DNA of 15,244 nt, taken from CAZWVR01 sp964637235. GTDB lineage: Bacteria > Bacteroidota > Bacteroidia > Bacteroidales > S143-33. Location of the stretch: assembly GCA_964637235.1 (NCBI GenBank), contig CAZWVR010000059.1, positions 1 through 15,244 of the forward strand, read 5' to 3'. This document shows, one piece after another, positions 1 to 7,863 of the stretch (position 1 is its first letter; every line of letters begins with the position of its first letter). The notes under the pieces were generated by a model. It did no database searches, was not told the origin of the DNA, and saw nothing but the letters and a program-made list of their open reading frames with translations. A program made the position numbers and the translations under genes.

Positions 1-551
1 ATCATTAGGCTTACCCAGGCATCGGTAGCTGCGTAGAGTTTTTGGGCGTCTGAGAGGTTTGAGCGTCCCCAGTTTGAACGTTGTTGGCGTTTAGAGACGC
101 GTGAACCTAATACTACGGCTGAAATTTTTGTTAATGACAGAACTTTGATGTTGTATTCTTTTACAAGTTGTTGTAAATCAATAAAACCGCGTGGTTCGAA
201 TTCTTTATGATGCGATAATTCTTTTAAGTCTCCTTTTAGTGCTAAGCCAATTTTTAGTATATTTTCGTCTGAGAATATATCTACTAATTTGTCGGGAACT
301 CCTAATTTTAAGACATGAAATAAAAAGCAATCGTTTTCATTGCATAGCTGTATTAAAGCGAGTTTTTTCAGAGGGTTAGAAACTTTATAAGGTACTGATT
401 CAGTATCAAAGCCCAGTAAATTTTGTTCTTTTAAGAAGTTTGTAGCATCGATAGCTTCTTTTATAGATGAAATGTAATGAATTTTACCGGGAAATTTTAT
501 AGTATTGTATTTTAAGAGTTGTTCCTTTGAGATATAATTTTTGTATTTCAT
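1..551 (-). CDS. 3'-5' exonuclease, DEDDy (RNase D-like) family, partial
   Basis: This is a cytoplasmic 3'-5' exonuclease of the DnaQ-like DEDDy fold; whether it prefers RNA or DNA cannot be read from sequence. The frame opens at the ATG complementary to 549-551 and runs 183 codons to the left edge without a stop, so the C-terminus is missing. All catalytic positions are visible: FDTES (D49, E51), KGD (D108) and YAATDAW (Y173, D177). The spacing Y-x3-D defines the DEDDy subtype. The stretch around residues 150-165 (SRVSKRQQRSNWGRSNLSD) is typical of the Bacteroidota members, and probably only a short tail is lost. The start lies two bases after the stop of the 1668-codon gene upstream, with no clear ribosome-binding site, so translation is probably coupled and the two genes co-transcribed. 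The fold assignment is secure; the cellular substrate is unknown. Confidence 0.9.
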   Translation of the reverse strand, partial: MKYKNYISKEQLLKYNTIKFPGKIHYISSIKEAIDATNFLKEQNLLGFDTESVPYKVSNPLKKLALIQLCNENDCFLFHVLKLGVPDKLVDIFSDENILKIGLALKGDLKELSHHKEFEPRGFIDLQQLVKEYNIKVLSLTKISAVVLGSRVSKRQQRSNWGRSNLSDAQKLYAATDAWVSLM

Positions 552-553
552 AT

Positions 554-3500
554 TTACTTTTTTGATAGAGATTTAATTTTATCCAAGAATTGTTTGTTTA
601 TTAAAGAGTATATATCAACCATAGAGCCTCTTCCATATACGTTTATGCCACTTTTATGTTTTTTAGAGCGTGCGGTGAAAAGTTTATTTTTTATACTTCC
701 GCTGAATTCTTCTTTATTTGTCAGAGGGGGATAATAGATATTTAAATAATTTTTTCCGTCAGTATTTAAGTTGAATAGGAATATGTATGGTTCTTTTGTA
801 GGATTAGGTTTTAGTTCAATATACAGCATAGGATTTGATTTTTTTAATCTTAGTATAATAATTCCGGGCACATATCTATTTATTTTTCTGCCATTTATGG
901 AGGCAATACCGATTTGTCCTTTGCTATACCAGATAGGAATTTTTTCCCGGCCTTTTTTATATACTGTGTAATAAAGTTGGACATCAGAGAATACGAAGTC
1001 GTTCTCTGAGATAATTTTAGGTTGTTCGTAATCTTCAATATCTGAGAATATTTCGTTTACTTTATCTTTACCTAATAGTTTTGTGTAATTTTTACGTGTT
1101 CTATTTATTTTTTCGTCATCAAAGATAGTTTTTAAATCACTTTGAGTGAGTGCACTATCCAAGCTATTTATGAAAAATAAGGGTAATGGGAATTTATCTA
1201 AGACTAAAACTCCGCGTATAAAATCTGCTTTACTGTTGTAATTATGAGTGTAATATCCATATATGTTGGTTTTGACTTTTAGCAGTCCGCTATCTATTAG
1301 AAATTTACCCTGTGCGTTATAAATATTTAGGGCATTGTTATATGCGACGGCGTTTGAGGTGGTGGTATCATATCCCATATCCGCAGCAATCTGGTATTTA
1401 CCGTTTTCATACCATATATTGCAGTGTTTAGGTAAAGCTAATATATTTTTCCCGATTTGTAATGGTTCTATAAACAAATCTCTTTTCAATCCTTTGTTTG
1501 TATAAGATACTTTTACATATAGAGCGGGTCGTGTTCTTTGGTCATATGAATAGCCTTGTTCGCCATCGGTGTATTGTAGTATCAAATTTTTATAATTAGC
1601 CTCATTTTCTTTTATGTAAAATGAATAAACTCGGTGATATTTTTTGTAGTCATCGTTTTGTGCTAATAAAGTTGGCAGTACATATCCACTGATGATGGGG
1701 TAGTAGCGTGGCTCGTATATTTTCATACTGAAATTTTTGTTTATAATTCTAAAATACGGATTAAGATCTAATTTCCCACTGGTTAAACTTAGGTCGTCAG
1801 AGAAGGCATAGCTATATCCTTCATCTTTTAGATAGCGTATGTCAGTCATTTTAACTCTTTGATTATTATAGCCATAGGTATATATGCCTTCGTCTGCTAT
1901 ATATGAGTCTTTATCTTGAATTTTGAGCCCTTTTACTTGATTAAATGTATATTTAACTACTTCTCGTTTAATAGAATCAATTTTATTTTCTGCTGTATGA
2001 ACTGTATCATAGTGAACTTCAATAAAGTCTAAACTTACGTTATTCAAGGTATCGAATACACCTTTTATAAGAATTGAAACAGGTTGTTTTTGTGGATATA
2101 TTATTGCATCTGCGAGTGTTATTTTAGGCACTCTATAACCAGTGAGTTTATATATGTTGCTATTGTAGTCAACATAACCAGCGGAGAAAGAAGGACCTAT
2201 GTCTTTATCTTTATATGGAGAAAGTATTGCACCGAAGAATCTTACATTTTTTCCGTTCTTTTTAGCTTGTTTATATTTACGGAGGTCAGTTATATAATTT
2301 TTCGGATTTTCTCCTTTTATAACTTGACCTATATTCATCAATCCCAGTTGAATGTCCCATACAAAATGGTCTGCACTGCAAGTGTATTTATTTTTATTAA
2401 AGATTATGGAGTTTAAATCCTTAGAGGTGAAAATGCCTTGTTTTTGAGGTATTGAGATTACAAATTTTTGTTTATTAGTGTTAAAACTCCCTTTTATACG
2501 AAATGCAGCTGTAAATGTTTTATTGTAGATTTTTTGTTTTTCAAAAATAATATTAGTATCTGTAATGATAGCATTATTTGCAGGTATATTTTTATTGAAT
2601 GAAAGCATTCCATTGGCTTTTAAAAGTCCGTTTTTATATGTTAAATGTCCCTTGAAATAAGGTTTCCTTTCTTTGAGTTCTGGGTAAAATATTAATGTTA
2701 GGTGTGTAGAATCTCGTAATCTGTAATCATCTAAGAAAATTTGTTTTTTATCAAATTTGAAAGATACTGGGTAGTTTTCTTTTACATTATATACGGTTGG
2801 AGTTTTAGCAACATATTTTTGATAATCAGATAGTTTACCTATTCTTTTCAGAAATTGTTTATAAGATTTAAGACAATGCTTTATGGTATCCAAAGTTGTT
2901 TTTTCTACGGCTGTATCTATTTCTGTTTCAATATTATTGAAGTGGTATGCGAAAAGATTGTCTAAGGAATCTGTATTTATAAATATAAAGCGGAGTTTTT
3001 TTGCAGTAACGTCTTGTGAGGTAAATACAAAGTTTCCATAATATACTGAATTATAGTAAAATAATAAACCTGAGCCTTCTAAGCCGTTATCTCCGAGGCG
3101 AATGCACCCATAGAAGCGACCTTGTGCTTCATTTTCGTGTTTAGAGAGAGGAAAGCCATCAAAATGTTTGCATTTAGTGAAACCCAATTGATATTTATTA
3201 CCGAATTCAGTTGGTTTTAGTATAGTATTTTTTTGGTCAGGGATAATATTAGTAATCAATGTACCTTTCATATTTAAAGCTCCTGCATTCAGGAAATTAA
3301 GACTATCGAGGTCGTAGGAATAGAAATGAAATTGGAAATTTTGTTTTTTATATAAAACTTCGGAGTTATCGATATGCAGTTTTGGGAATTCCGGTTTTCT
3401 ATATACTCCGCTTTTGTTTTTTGGAGAATTTATATAGAGCGTACCTTTAACATTGTCAATATTAGTTGTAAGAGGGTGTATAATGCTGTCTTCTTTAAAT

Positions 3501-5560
3501 GCATAATGCATTTGAGCGTTATCAAATTTTACAGTATAAGAGTCATAGTCAAATTTAAAGTTTTTTCCAGTAATTGTTGCGAGGCCTGCACCTATTTTAC
3601 CGGAGAAGGTCATAGATAGATTTTTGTCTATTACGATAGTACTATCAGGGATTACTCCTACGTTTTTATATAGACCGAGTGTGTCTCGTTGCGGGAAAGA
3701 GAGATAGAAAGGCTGAGGGTGTAATATATTTAATTTAGTATTTTTAAGGTTTATATAACCCACAATGCCGATTCTTTGTTCAGGTTTACTCTGTATAAAT
3801 ATTCTATCAAAGTCGGCGATTCTGTTTGAGAGAAAATCCTGACGTTGTTCAGGTGTGAATCTTGCCAGATATTGAGAAGTGTCTTTTACTTGTGCATACT
3901 GTATATAAGTGTAATTAGCTATATAGCGAGCTACTTTGGGTAAAATTACAATTTTATCTTTTTCTGGATAATATTTTACAAAATTTTCATCTTGGAGTTT
4001 AAAAAGCATTTCTTTTATATATTGTTCGTATTTTAAGCCTAATTGGTCTTCTAACATTTCTATTGTAATTACGTCTTTATTTCTTTGGTAAAAATAATTA
4101 AGTGCGGTTAAGAAGTTCACATTATCAGTGTTTTGTCCACTAAAAAATTTATAAACTTTGGGAGAAAATATACGTGATGATTGAAAAAATGCTTTTTGAG
4201 CAGAAGTATGATATGTCAGAAGTATATATAATAGAGAATCGCCCACAAACCATACCAAGTCTGAGGCAAAGATGTCTAATTTATGATATTCGTCATTGAA
4301 GGGCTTTATATTAGTAGATTTAGAAGTCGTATATAGAGTTATGACAGGGCGATTGAGATCTATTTTATTTATGGAGTTAAACCAATTTGCTTTATATAAT
4401 TTAGTATTTAGCTGTGTATAGTATTTAAAATAAACATTAGTATGGTATAGGGAGTCGTTCTCTTTTAGTTTAAATGCTATTGAGGAGCTCGGAGCTTTGA
4501 TAGTAAAAGTATCCAAGAGTTTATCATTTTTGATTTTATATTTGACTTTTAGCATACGGCAGGAACCTTTCATTATAATGTTTTCGCTTTTCATATTTTC
4601 GAAGACATTGTAATATACAGGCTCTATTGCTTCTTTGAATGTGATTTCATTGCCTTGCATATAAAATTTGCCTTTAACAGAAATAGGCGTTTTAGGTAGT
4701 TTTAATTGTAGAGTATTTGAATAAGCTTTAAAAATGGGAACTTGGGTATTGGCAGAATTTTTTAGTTTAAAAATAAGAGTTCCTTCAATATTGTAAAGAT
4801 TTAAAAATTCATTGGTAAAATGAACACTGTCAACATAGAATTTATTTGAATGCATATCTAATTTATATGTTTCTGGCATACGCACGAAAATACGTTTGCT
4901 GTATATACCTGCTTGTGTCCAGTAAACTTTGCCTCCATAACCTTCCCAAACTTTTTTCAATGGATAGCAAATACCTTTGACGCCTAATATTCTCATTGTA
5001 TCAATACTATTGTGGATATATAGCGTCATTGTATCATTGAAAGCAATAAAAAGACCTTTATCTGCGGTATATTCAATACTGTAATTTTGGGCACGAGCTT
5101 TCCATTGGACTATACCCGTACGTAAAAGTAGGCTATCACATATAAAATCGGCAGATACTTTAAGATAGTCTTTAAATTTACGGCGTGTTCGTCTGTTTTG
5201 GAGTATGCTTGTAAGGCCTGCTTCCCATTCCATATAGTAATCGGTCTTATTTATTTCTACCAATTTATTTACTGTCCTTATATAGTTATAAAAATCGGGA
5301 TATGGTTTTGCATAGCTGTTTTTTAGGGCATTTGATACGAAGGTAATACCTATATTATAGCCTAAGGAGGTCAATGTATCCCAATGTGAACTTAGTTTAT
5401 CAAATTCTGTTTTTACTTCCGGGTTATTTTTAAATACAGGAGTTAAAAAATTTTTTAAATCTTCAATGTAAGTTTCTGAATGAAAATAATCCTGTTGCGA
5501 ATGAAGTAAAAAGTGAACTGAAAAGATTAAAAAAAATAAAATGGATATTTTTCTAAACAT
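554..5560 (-). CDS. Giant secreted protein of unknown function (1668 aa), conserved Bacteroidota type
   Basis: I know no function for this protein. It opens with a Sec signal peptide: a hydrophobic stretch over residues 5-20, then a likely cut in LHS|QQDY near residue 21. No transmembrane segment follows and there is no T9SS sorting tail, so it should be periplasmic or surface-associated. The body is mostly short beta-like strands rich in Tyr, Asn, Lys and Phe. Patterns of the type GxLxxxxGLxGxGxL recur (for example YFKGHLTYKNGLLKANGML and DNGLEGSGLLFYYNS), which suggests repeated beta-sandwich or beta-sheet modules. Residues about 481-545 instead look helical with a strand pair, like a winged helix, which is odd outside the cytoplasm. 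From memory, Bacteroidota genomes carry single-copy proteins of about 1500 aa with this same layout, annotated as hypothetical. The gene has its own promoter candidate at 5612-5619 and is followed directly by the exonuclease. AsmA/TamB-like lipid-transfer function is an alternative I cannot support. Confidence 0.85.
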   Translation of the reverse strand: MFRKISILFFLIFSVHFLLHSQQDYFHSETYIEDLKNFLTPVFKNNPEVKTEFDKLSSHWDTLTSLGYNIGITFVSNALKNSYAKPYPDFYNYIRTVNKLVEINKTDYYMEWEAGLTSILQNRRTRRKFKDYLKVSADFICDSLLLRTGIVQWKARAQNYSIEYTADKGLFIAFNDTMTLYIHNSIDTMRILGVKGICYPLKKVWEGYGGKVYWTQAGIYSKRIFVRMPETYKLDMHSNKFYVDSVHFTNEFLNLYNIEGTLIFKLKNSANTQVPIFKAYSNTLQLKLPKTPISVKGKFYMQGNEITFKEAIEPVYYNVFENMKSENIIMKGSCRMLKVKYKIKNDKLLDTFTIKAPSSSIAFKLKENDSLYHTNVYFKYYTQLNTKLYKANWFNSINKIDLNRPVITLYTTSKSTNIKPFNDEYHKLDIFASDLVWFVGDSLLYILLTYHTSAQKAFFQSSRIFSPKVYKFFSGQNTDNVNFLTALNYFYQRNKDVITIEMLEDQLGLKYEQYIKEMLFKLQDENFVKYYPEKDKIVILPKVARYIANYTYIQYAQVKDTSQYLARFTPEQRQDFLSNRIADFDRIFIQSKPEQRIGIVGYINLKNTKLNILHPQPFYLSFPQRDTLGLYKNVGVIPDSTIVIDKNLSMTFSGKIGAGLATITGKNFKFDYDSYTVKFDNAQMHYAFKEDSIIHPLTTNIDNVKGTLYINSPKNKSGVYRKPEFPKLHIDNSEVLYKKQNFQFHFYSYDLDSLNFLNAGALNMKGTLITNIIPDQKNTILKPTEFGNKYQLGFTKCKHFDGFPLSKHENEAQGRFYGCIRLGDNGLEGSGLLFYYNSVYYGNFVFTSQDVTAKKLRFIFINTDSLDNLFAYHFNNIETEIDTAVEKTTLDTIKHCLKSYKQFLKRIGKLSDYQKYVAKTPTVYNVKENYPVSFKFDKKQIFLDDYRLRDSTHLTLIFYPELKERKPYFKGHLTYKNGLLKANGMLSFNKNIPANNAIITDTNIIFEKQKIYNKTFTAAFRIKGSFNTNKQKFVISIPQKQGIFTSKDLNSIIFNKNKYTCSADHFVWDIQLGLMNIGQVIKGENPKNYITDLRKYKQAKKNGKNVRFFGAILSPYKDKDIGPSFSAGYVDYNSNIYKLTGYRVPKITLADAIIYPQKQPVSILIKGVFDTLNNVSLDFIEVHYDTVHTAENKIDSIKREVVKYTFNQVKGLKIQDKDSYIADEGIYTYGYNNQRVKMTDIRYLKDEGYSYAFSDDLSLTSGKLDLNPYFRIINKNFSMKIYEPRYYPIISGYVLPTLLAQNDDYKKYHRVYSFYIKENEANYKNLILQYTDGEQGYSYDQRTRPALYVKVSYTNKGLKRDLFIEPLQIGKNILALPKHCNIWYENGKYQIAADMGYDTTTSNAVAYNNALNIYNAQGKFLIDSGLLKVKTNIYGYYTHNYNSKADFIRGVLVLDKFPLPLFFINSLDSALTQSDLKTIFDDEKINRTRKNYTKLLGKDKVNEIFSDIEDYEQPKIISENDFVFSDVQLYYTVYKKGREKIPIWYSKGQIGIASINGRKINRYVPGIIILRLKKSNPMLYIELKPNPTKEPYIFLFNLNTDGKNYLNIYYPPLTNKEEFSGSIKNKLFTARSKKHKSGINVYGRGSMVDIYSLINKQFLDKIKSLSKK

Positions 5561-5591
5561 ATTTTGATTTTTTATCTGATTGATATTCTGT

Positions 5592-5611
5592 TAGTTAATT
5601 ATAGTTAATTG
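5592..5611. repeat. Tandem 10-bp direct repeat in divergent promoter region
   Basis: Two adjacent copies, TAGTTAATTA (5592-5601) and TAGTTAATTG (5602-5611), differ only in the last base. The 10-bp period is close to one helical turn, so a protein could contact both copies on the same DNA face. The repeat abuts the minus-strand -7 element and should cover the transcription start of the 1668-aa gene. It could be an operator, but AT-rich intergenic DNA also produces such repeats by chance. Confidence 0.45.
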
Positions 5612-5619
5612 CGAATATA
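5612..5619 (-). promoter_or_regulatory. Candidate -7 element for the minus-strand operon
   Basis: On the minus strand this reads TATATTCG followed by C, one mismatch from the Bacteroidota -7 consensus TAnnTTTG. The start codon of the 1668-aa gene lies about 50 bases downstream, giving a plausible leader of about 45 nt. A clear TTTG -33 element is not present; only a T-rich stretch lies at the right distance upstream. Confidence 0.5.
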
Positions 5620-5670
5620 GTGTTTTCAATTTTAAAAAAAATTATAATTTTATACAACTAAAACATAATC

Positions 5671-7170
5671 ATGAAGCATAAAATATATACGCCGATTAAA
5701 AAAATAGGGCTTATTACAGGTGTTTTATCATTTTTCATTATAGTATTTTTTGTTCATTTAGTACCAGATAAGCCACAAGTAAGTTATTTACTTGCCGTAG
5801 CTACGCTGATGGCAATCTTATGGCTTACAGAAGCTATCCCTATTTGTATAACAAGTTTATTGCCCGTTGTATTGTATCCCGTACTTGGAATAATGAGTGG
5901 GAAAGATGTTTCTGTGACATATTTTAATCACATAATATTTTTATTTATAGGCGGCTTTGTTGTTTCTCTTGCAATGGAGAGATGGAATTTACATAAAAGA
6001 ATTGCACTTAAAATTCTTATGATTGTAGGGAATAATCCTATGTCTATACTTTTGGGATTTATGACTGCCACAGCTTTTCTCTCTATGTGGATATCTAATA
6101 CAGCCACTGCAATGATGATGATACCGATAGTGCTTTCTGTAATAGCCAAGCTTGAAGAAATTTTTGATAAACAATCCATTTCTAAATATTCAGTAGGCTT
6201 GCTTTTAGGTATTGCATACAGTGCCTCGATAGGTGGTATTGCAACTCTTGTGGGTACACCCCCAAATCTTGCTTTTGTACAAATTTATAATATAAGTTTT
6301 CCAAATAATCCGGAGATTAGTTTTGTGCAATGGATGATTTTTGCATTTCCAATATCATTATTGCTATTTTTATTTGCTTGGATATATCTTTATTTGCTTT
6401 ATAAGCCAAAACAAAAATGGCAGGCTCAGATGAAACCCATATTCAAAGAACAATATAAGAAATTGGGGAAAATGACTTTTGAGGAAAAAATAGTACTTAT
6501 AGCTTTTACCCTATTAGCTTTTTTATGGCTTTTCAGGAGTGGAATAAATATAAAATTTGGAAATCATTTACAGTTGAATATTAAAGGATGGGCATCTATT
6601 TTTCCGAATCCAAAATACTTTAATGATGGAACAGCAGCTATTGCCGTAGCTTTACTACTGTTTTTAATTCCTGCTAAAAATGGAAATACTACCATAGTGG
6701 ATAAAACTACTATTGTTAAATTACCTTGGAATATTATTTTGTTATTTGGAGGTGGTTTTGCCTTAGCTGCAGGTTTTACTAAATCTGGCTTTTCTGAATG
6801 GATAGGTCAACAGTTCACTCAGATGGTGCATTTAAATATTATTTGGCTGGTATTCATAGTGGCTTTAATTATATCTTTTACTACTGAATTGACTTCTAAT
6901 ACAGCTACTACACAGATTATGCTGCCAATATTAGCTGGTATAAGTAAAAGTATGCATATTCACCCTCTTATGCTTATGCTACCAGCAACTATTGCTGCTT
7001 CATTAGCATTTATGTTCCCTATTGCTACACCTCCTAATACTATAATATTTGGTACTAATAAAATTAAAGTTGCCGATATGGTAAAAACTGGTTTTGTTTT
7101 AAATATGATTGGTGTTATACTTATTACTGCTGCGGTATTTCTAATTGCTCAACATACTATAATAAAATAA
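5671..7170 (+). CDS. DASS/SLC13 family anion:Na+ symporter
   Basis: This is an inner-membrane secondary transporter of the divalent anion:sodium symporter family (SLC13/INDY type), which takes up dicarboxylates such as succinate or malate, or sulfate/phosphate in some members. At 499 aa it has the usual length and about a dozen hydrophobic segments. Both halves of the inverted-repeat fold carry the hallmark Ser-Asn-Thr motif that binds sodium and substrate: ISNTATAMMM (SNT at 142-144) and ELTSNTATTQ (SNT at 409-411). Each is followed by a helix-breaking motif, GTPPN (195-199) and ATPPN (452-456). WLTEAIP near residue 51 is another family signature. The gene is transcribed away from the 1668-aa gene. 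A weak -7 candidate, TAATTTTA, lies at 5645-5652. Only seven bases separate it from the lipoprotein gene downstream, so they form an operon. The substrate cannot be decided from sequence. Confidence 0.93.
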   Translation: MKHKIYTPIKKIGLITGVLSFFIIVFFVHLVPDKPQVSYLLAVATLMAILWLTEAIPICITSLLPVVLYPVLGIMSGKDVSVTYFNHIIFLFIGGFVVSLAMERWNLHKRIALKILMIVGNNPMSILLGFMTATAFLSMWISNTATAMMMIPIVLSVIAKLEEIFDKQSISKYSVGLLLGIAYSASIGGIATLVGTPPNLAFVQIYNISFPNNPEISFVQWMIFAFPISLLLFLFAWIYLYLLYKPKQKWQAQMKPIFKEQYKKLGKMTFEEKIVLIAFTLLAFLWLFRSGINIKFGNHLQLNIKGWASIFPNPKYFNDGTAAIAVALLLFLIPAKNGNTTIVDKTTIVKLPWNIILLFGGGFALAAGFTKSGFSEWIGQQFTQMVHLNIIWLVFIVALIISFTTELTSNTATTQIMLPILAGISKSMHIHPLMLMLPATIAASLAFMFPIATPPNTIIFGTNKIKVADMVKTGFVLNMIGVILITAAVFLIAQHTIIK

Positions 7171-7177
7171 ATGCTTT

Positions 7178-7606
7178 ATGAAAAAATTTTTTGTTCTTTT
7201 ACTTTTTAGTCTTTTAATAAACTCTTGTACAACCTATAAAGATATTGTATTACGAGATACTTCTTTACTTACCCGTCATGAAAAGCGAATTGTTCATAGA
7301 TTTTTGAAAGCTGTAAAACAACATAATAAGCGTTTACTTTTTAAAACATTATCAAAGCAGTACATTCAGATACAATATTTAGGAACCAGTATGTCAAAAA
7401 AGCAATTTATAGACGAATTATTCTGTGGCGATGATGGTGCTGGACATTTTTATTGTATTCCATTTGATAAAATTACGGAAATACATGTAAAAGAAATTTA
7501 TATAGGAAGGACTAAAACTATAATATTTAAAGTAGAAGGAGATGGAAAAGTAATAGATATCTCTTTGGAATTGTATAAAGATGGATTTTTTGGTGGAGTT
7601 GGCTAA
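7178..7606 (+). CDS. Small lipoprotein of unknown function
   Basis: I do not recognise this 142-aa protein. It starts with a lipoprotein signal peptide: MKKFF, a hydrophobic core, then LLINSC with the lipid-modified cysteine at residue 17. It should therefore be anchored to the inner or outer membrane and face the periplasm or surface. The mature part has a helical half (about 28-75, with RFLKAVKQHNKRLLFKTL and SKKQFIDELF) followed by strands ending in a Gly-rich tail (GFFGGVG). This helix-then-sheet order would fit a cone-shaped NTF2/SnoaL-like fold, but that is a guess. The ATG at 7178 was chosen because it alone gives the signal peptide; the earlier ATG at 7171 is in another frame. The gene lies seven bases after the transporter gene and is followed at once by a hairpin, so it closes that transcription unit. 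Confidence 0.75.
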   Translation: MKKFFVLLLFSLLINSCTTYKDIVLRDTSLLTRHEKRIVHRFLKAVKQHNKRLLFKTLSKQYIQIQYLGTSMSKKQFIDELFCGDDGAGHFYCIPFDKITEIHVKEIYIGRTKTIIFKVEGDGKVIDISLELYKDGFFGGVG

Positions 7607-7649
7607 ATTATTTCAATATGAAATAATTTGTACTTGATTTTTTATTTAT
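7605..7649 (+). terminator. AT-rich hairpin terminator after the lipoprotein gene
   Basis: AAATTATTTCA (7605-7615) and TGAAATAATTT (7619-7629) pair perfectly over 11 bp with a three-base loop. The left arm overlaps the stop codon at 7604-7606. A T-rich tract (7638-7649) follows, though eight bases separate it from the stem, so the signal is less canonical than the one at 10900. It would end the transporter-lipoprotein transcript. Confidence 0.5.
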
Positions 7650-7743
7650 TTGCTATGTGAATGGAAATTTGGCTTATGAATAGATGTTTTTAATTTTTAA
7701 GTTTATATTCTTGATTATCATAAAGTTATAAACTGTTTTTAAT

Positions 7744-7765
7744 TTTTTGTTTAAAAAAACAAAAA
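7744..7765. repeat. Inverted repeat upstream of the nuclease gene
   Basis: TTTTTGTTT (7744-7752) and AAACAAAAA (7757-7765) are perfect complements around four A residues. The stem is nearly all A-T pairs and would be weak. It sits about 100 bases before the nuclease start, within a 257-bp gene-free stretch (7607-7863) that otherwise shows only AT-rich DNA and no convincing TAnnTTTG element. It may be a regulator site or a chance product of base composition. Confidence 0.25.
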
Positions 7766-7863
7766 CTCTTCATATTAATACAAAATATTCGTATCCCAAT
7801 ACAACCTTTTGCGTGAAAATCCATCTATATTAACACAGTAAAATTTTATAAAAACTAATAGTC

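Noticed and set aside
191..379. 62-codon plus-strand frame near the left edge
   Set aside because: The opposite strand encodes the exonuclease with all DEDDy residues in place, so this is an antisense shadow.
2084..2416. 110-codon plus-strand open frame inside the 1668-aa gene
   Set aside because: It is fully antisense to a long coherent gene with a signal peptide, and its translation is a Tyr/Ile/Phe-rich shadow of the opposite strand. The same applies to 771-971 and 3374-3619.
5928..6179. Minus-strand frames inside the transporter gene
   Set aside because: They are antisense to the well-conserved SNT-containing region of the DASS transporter.
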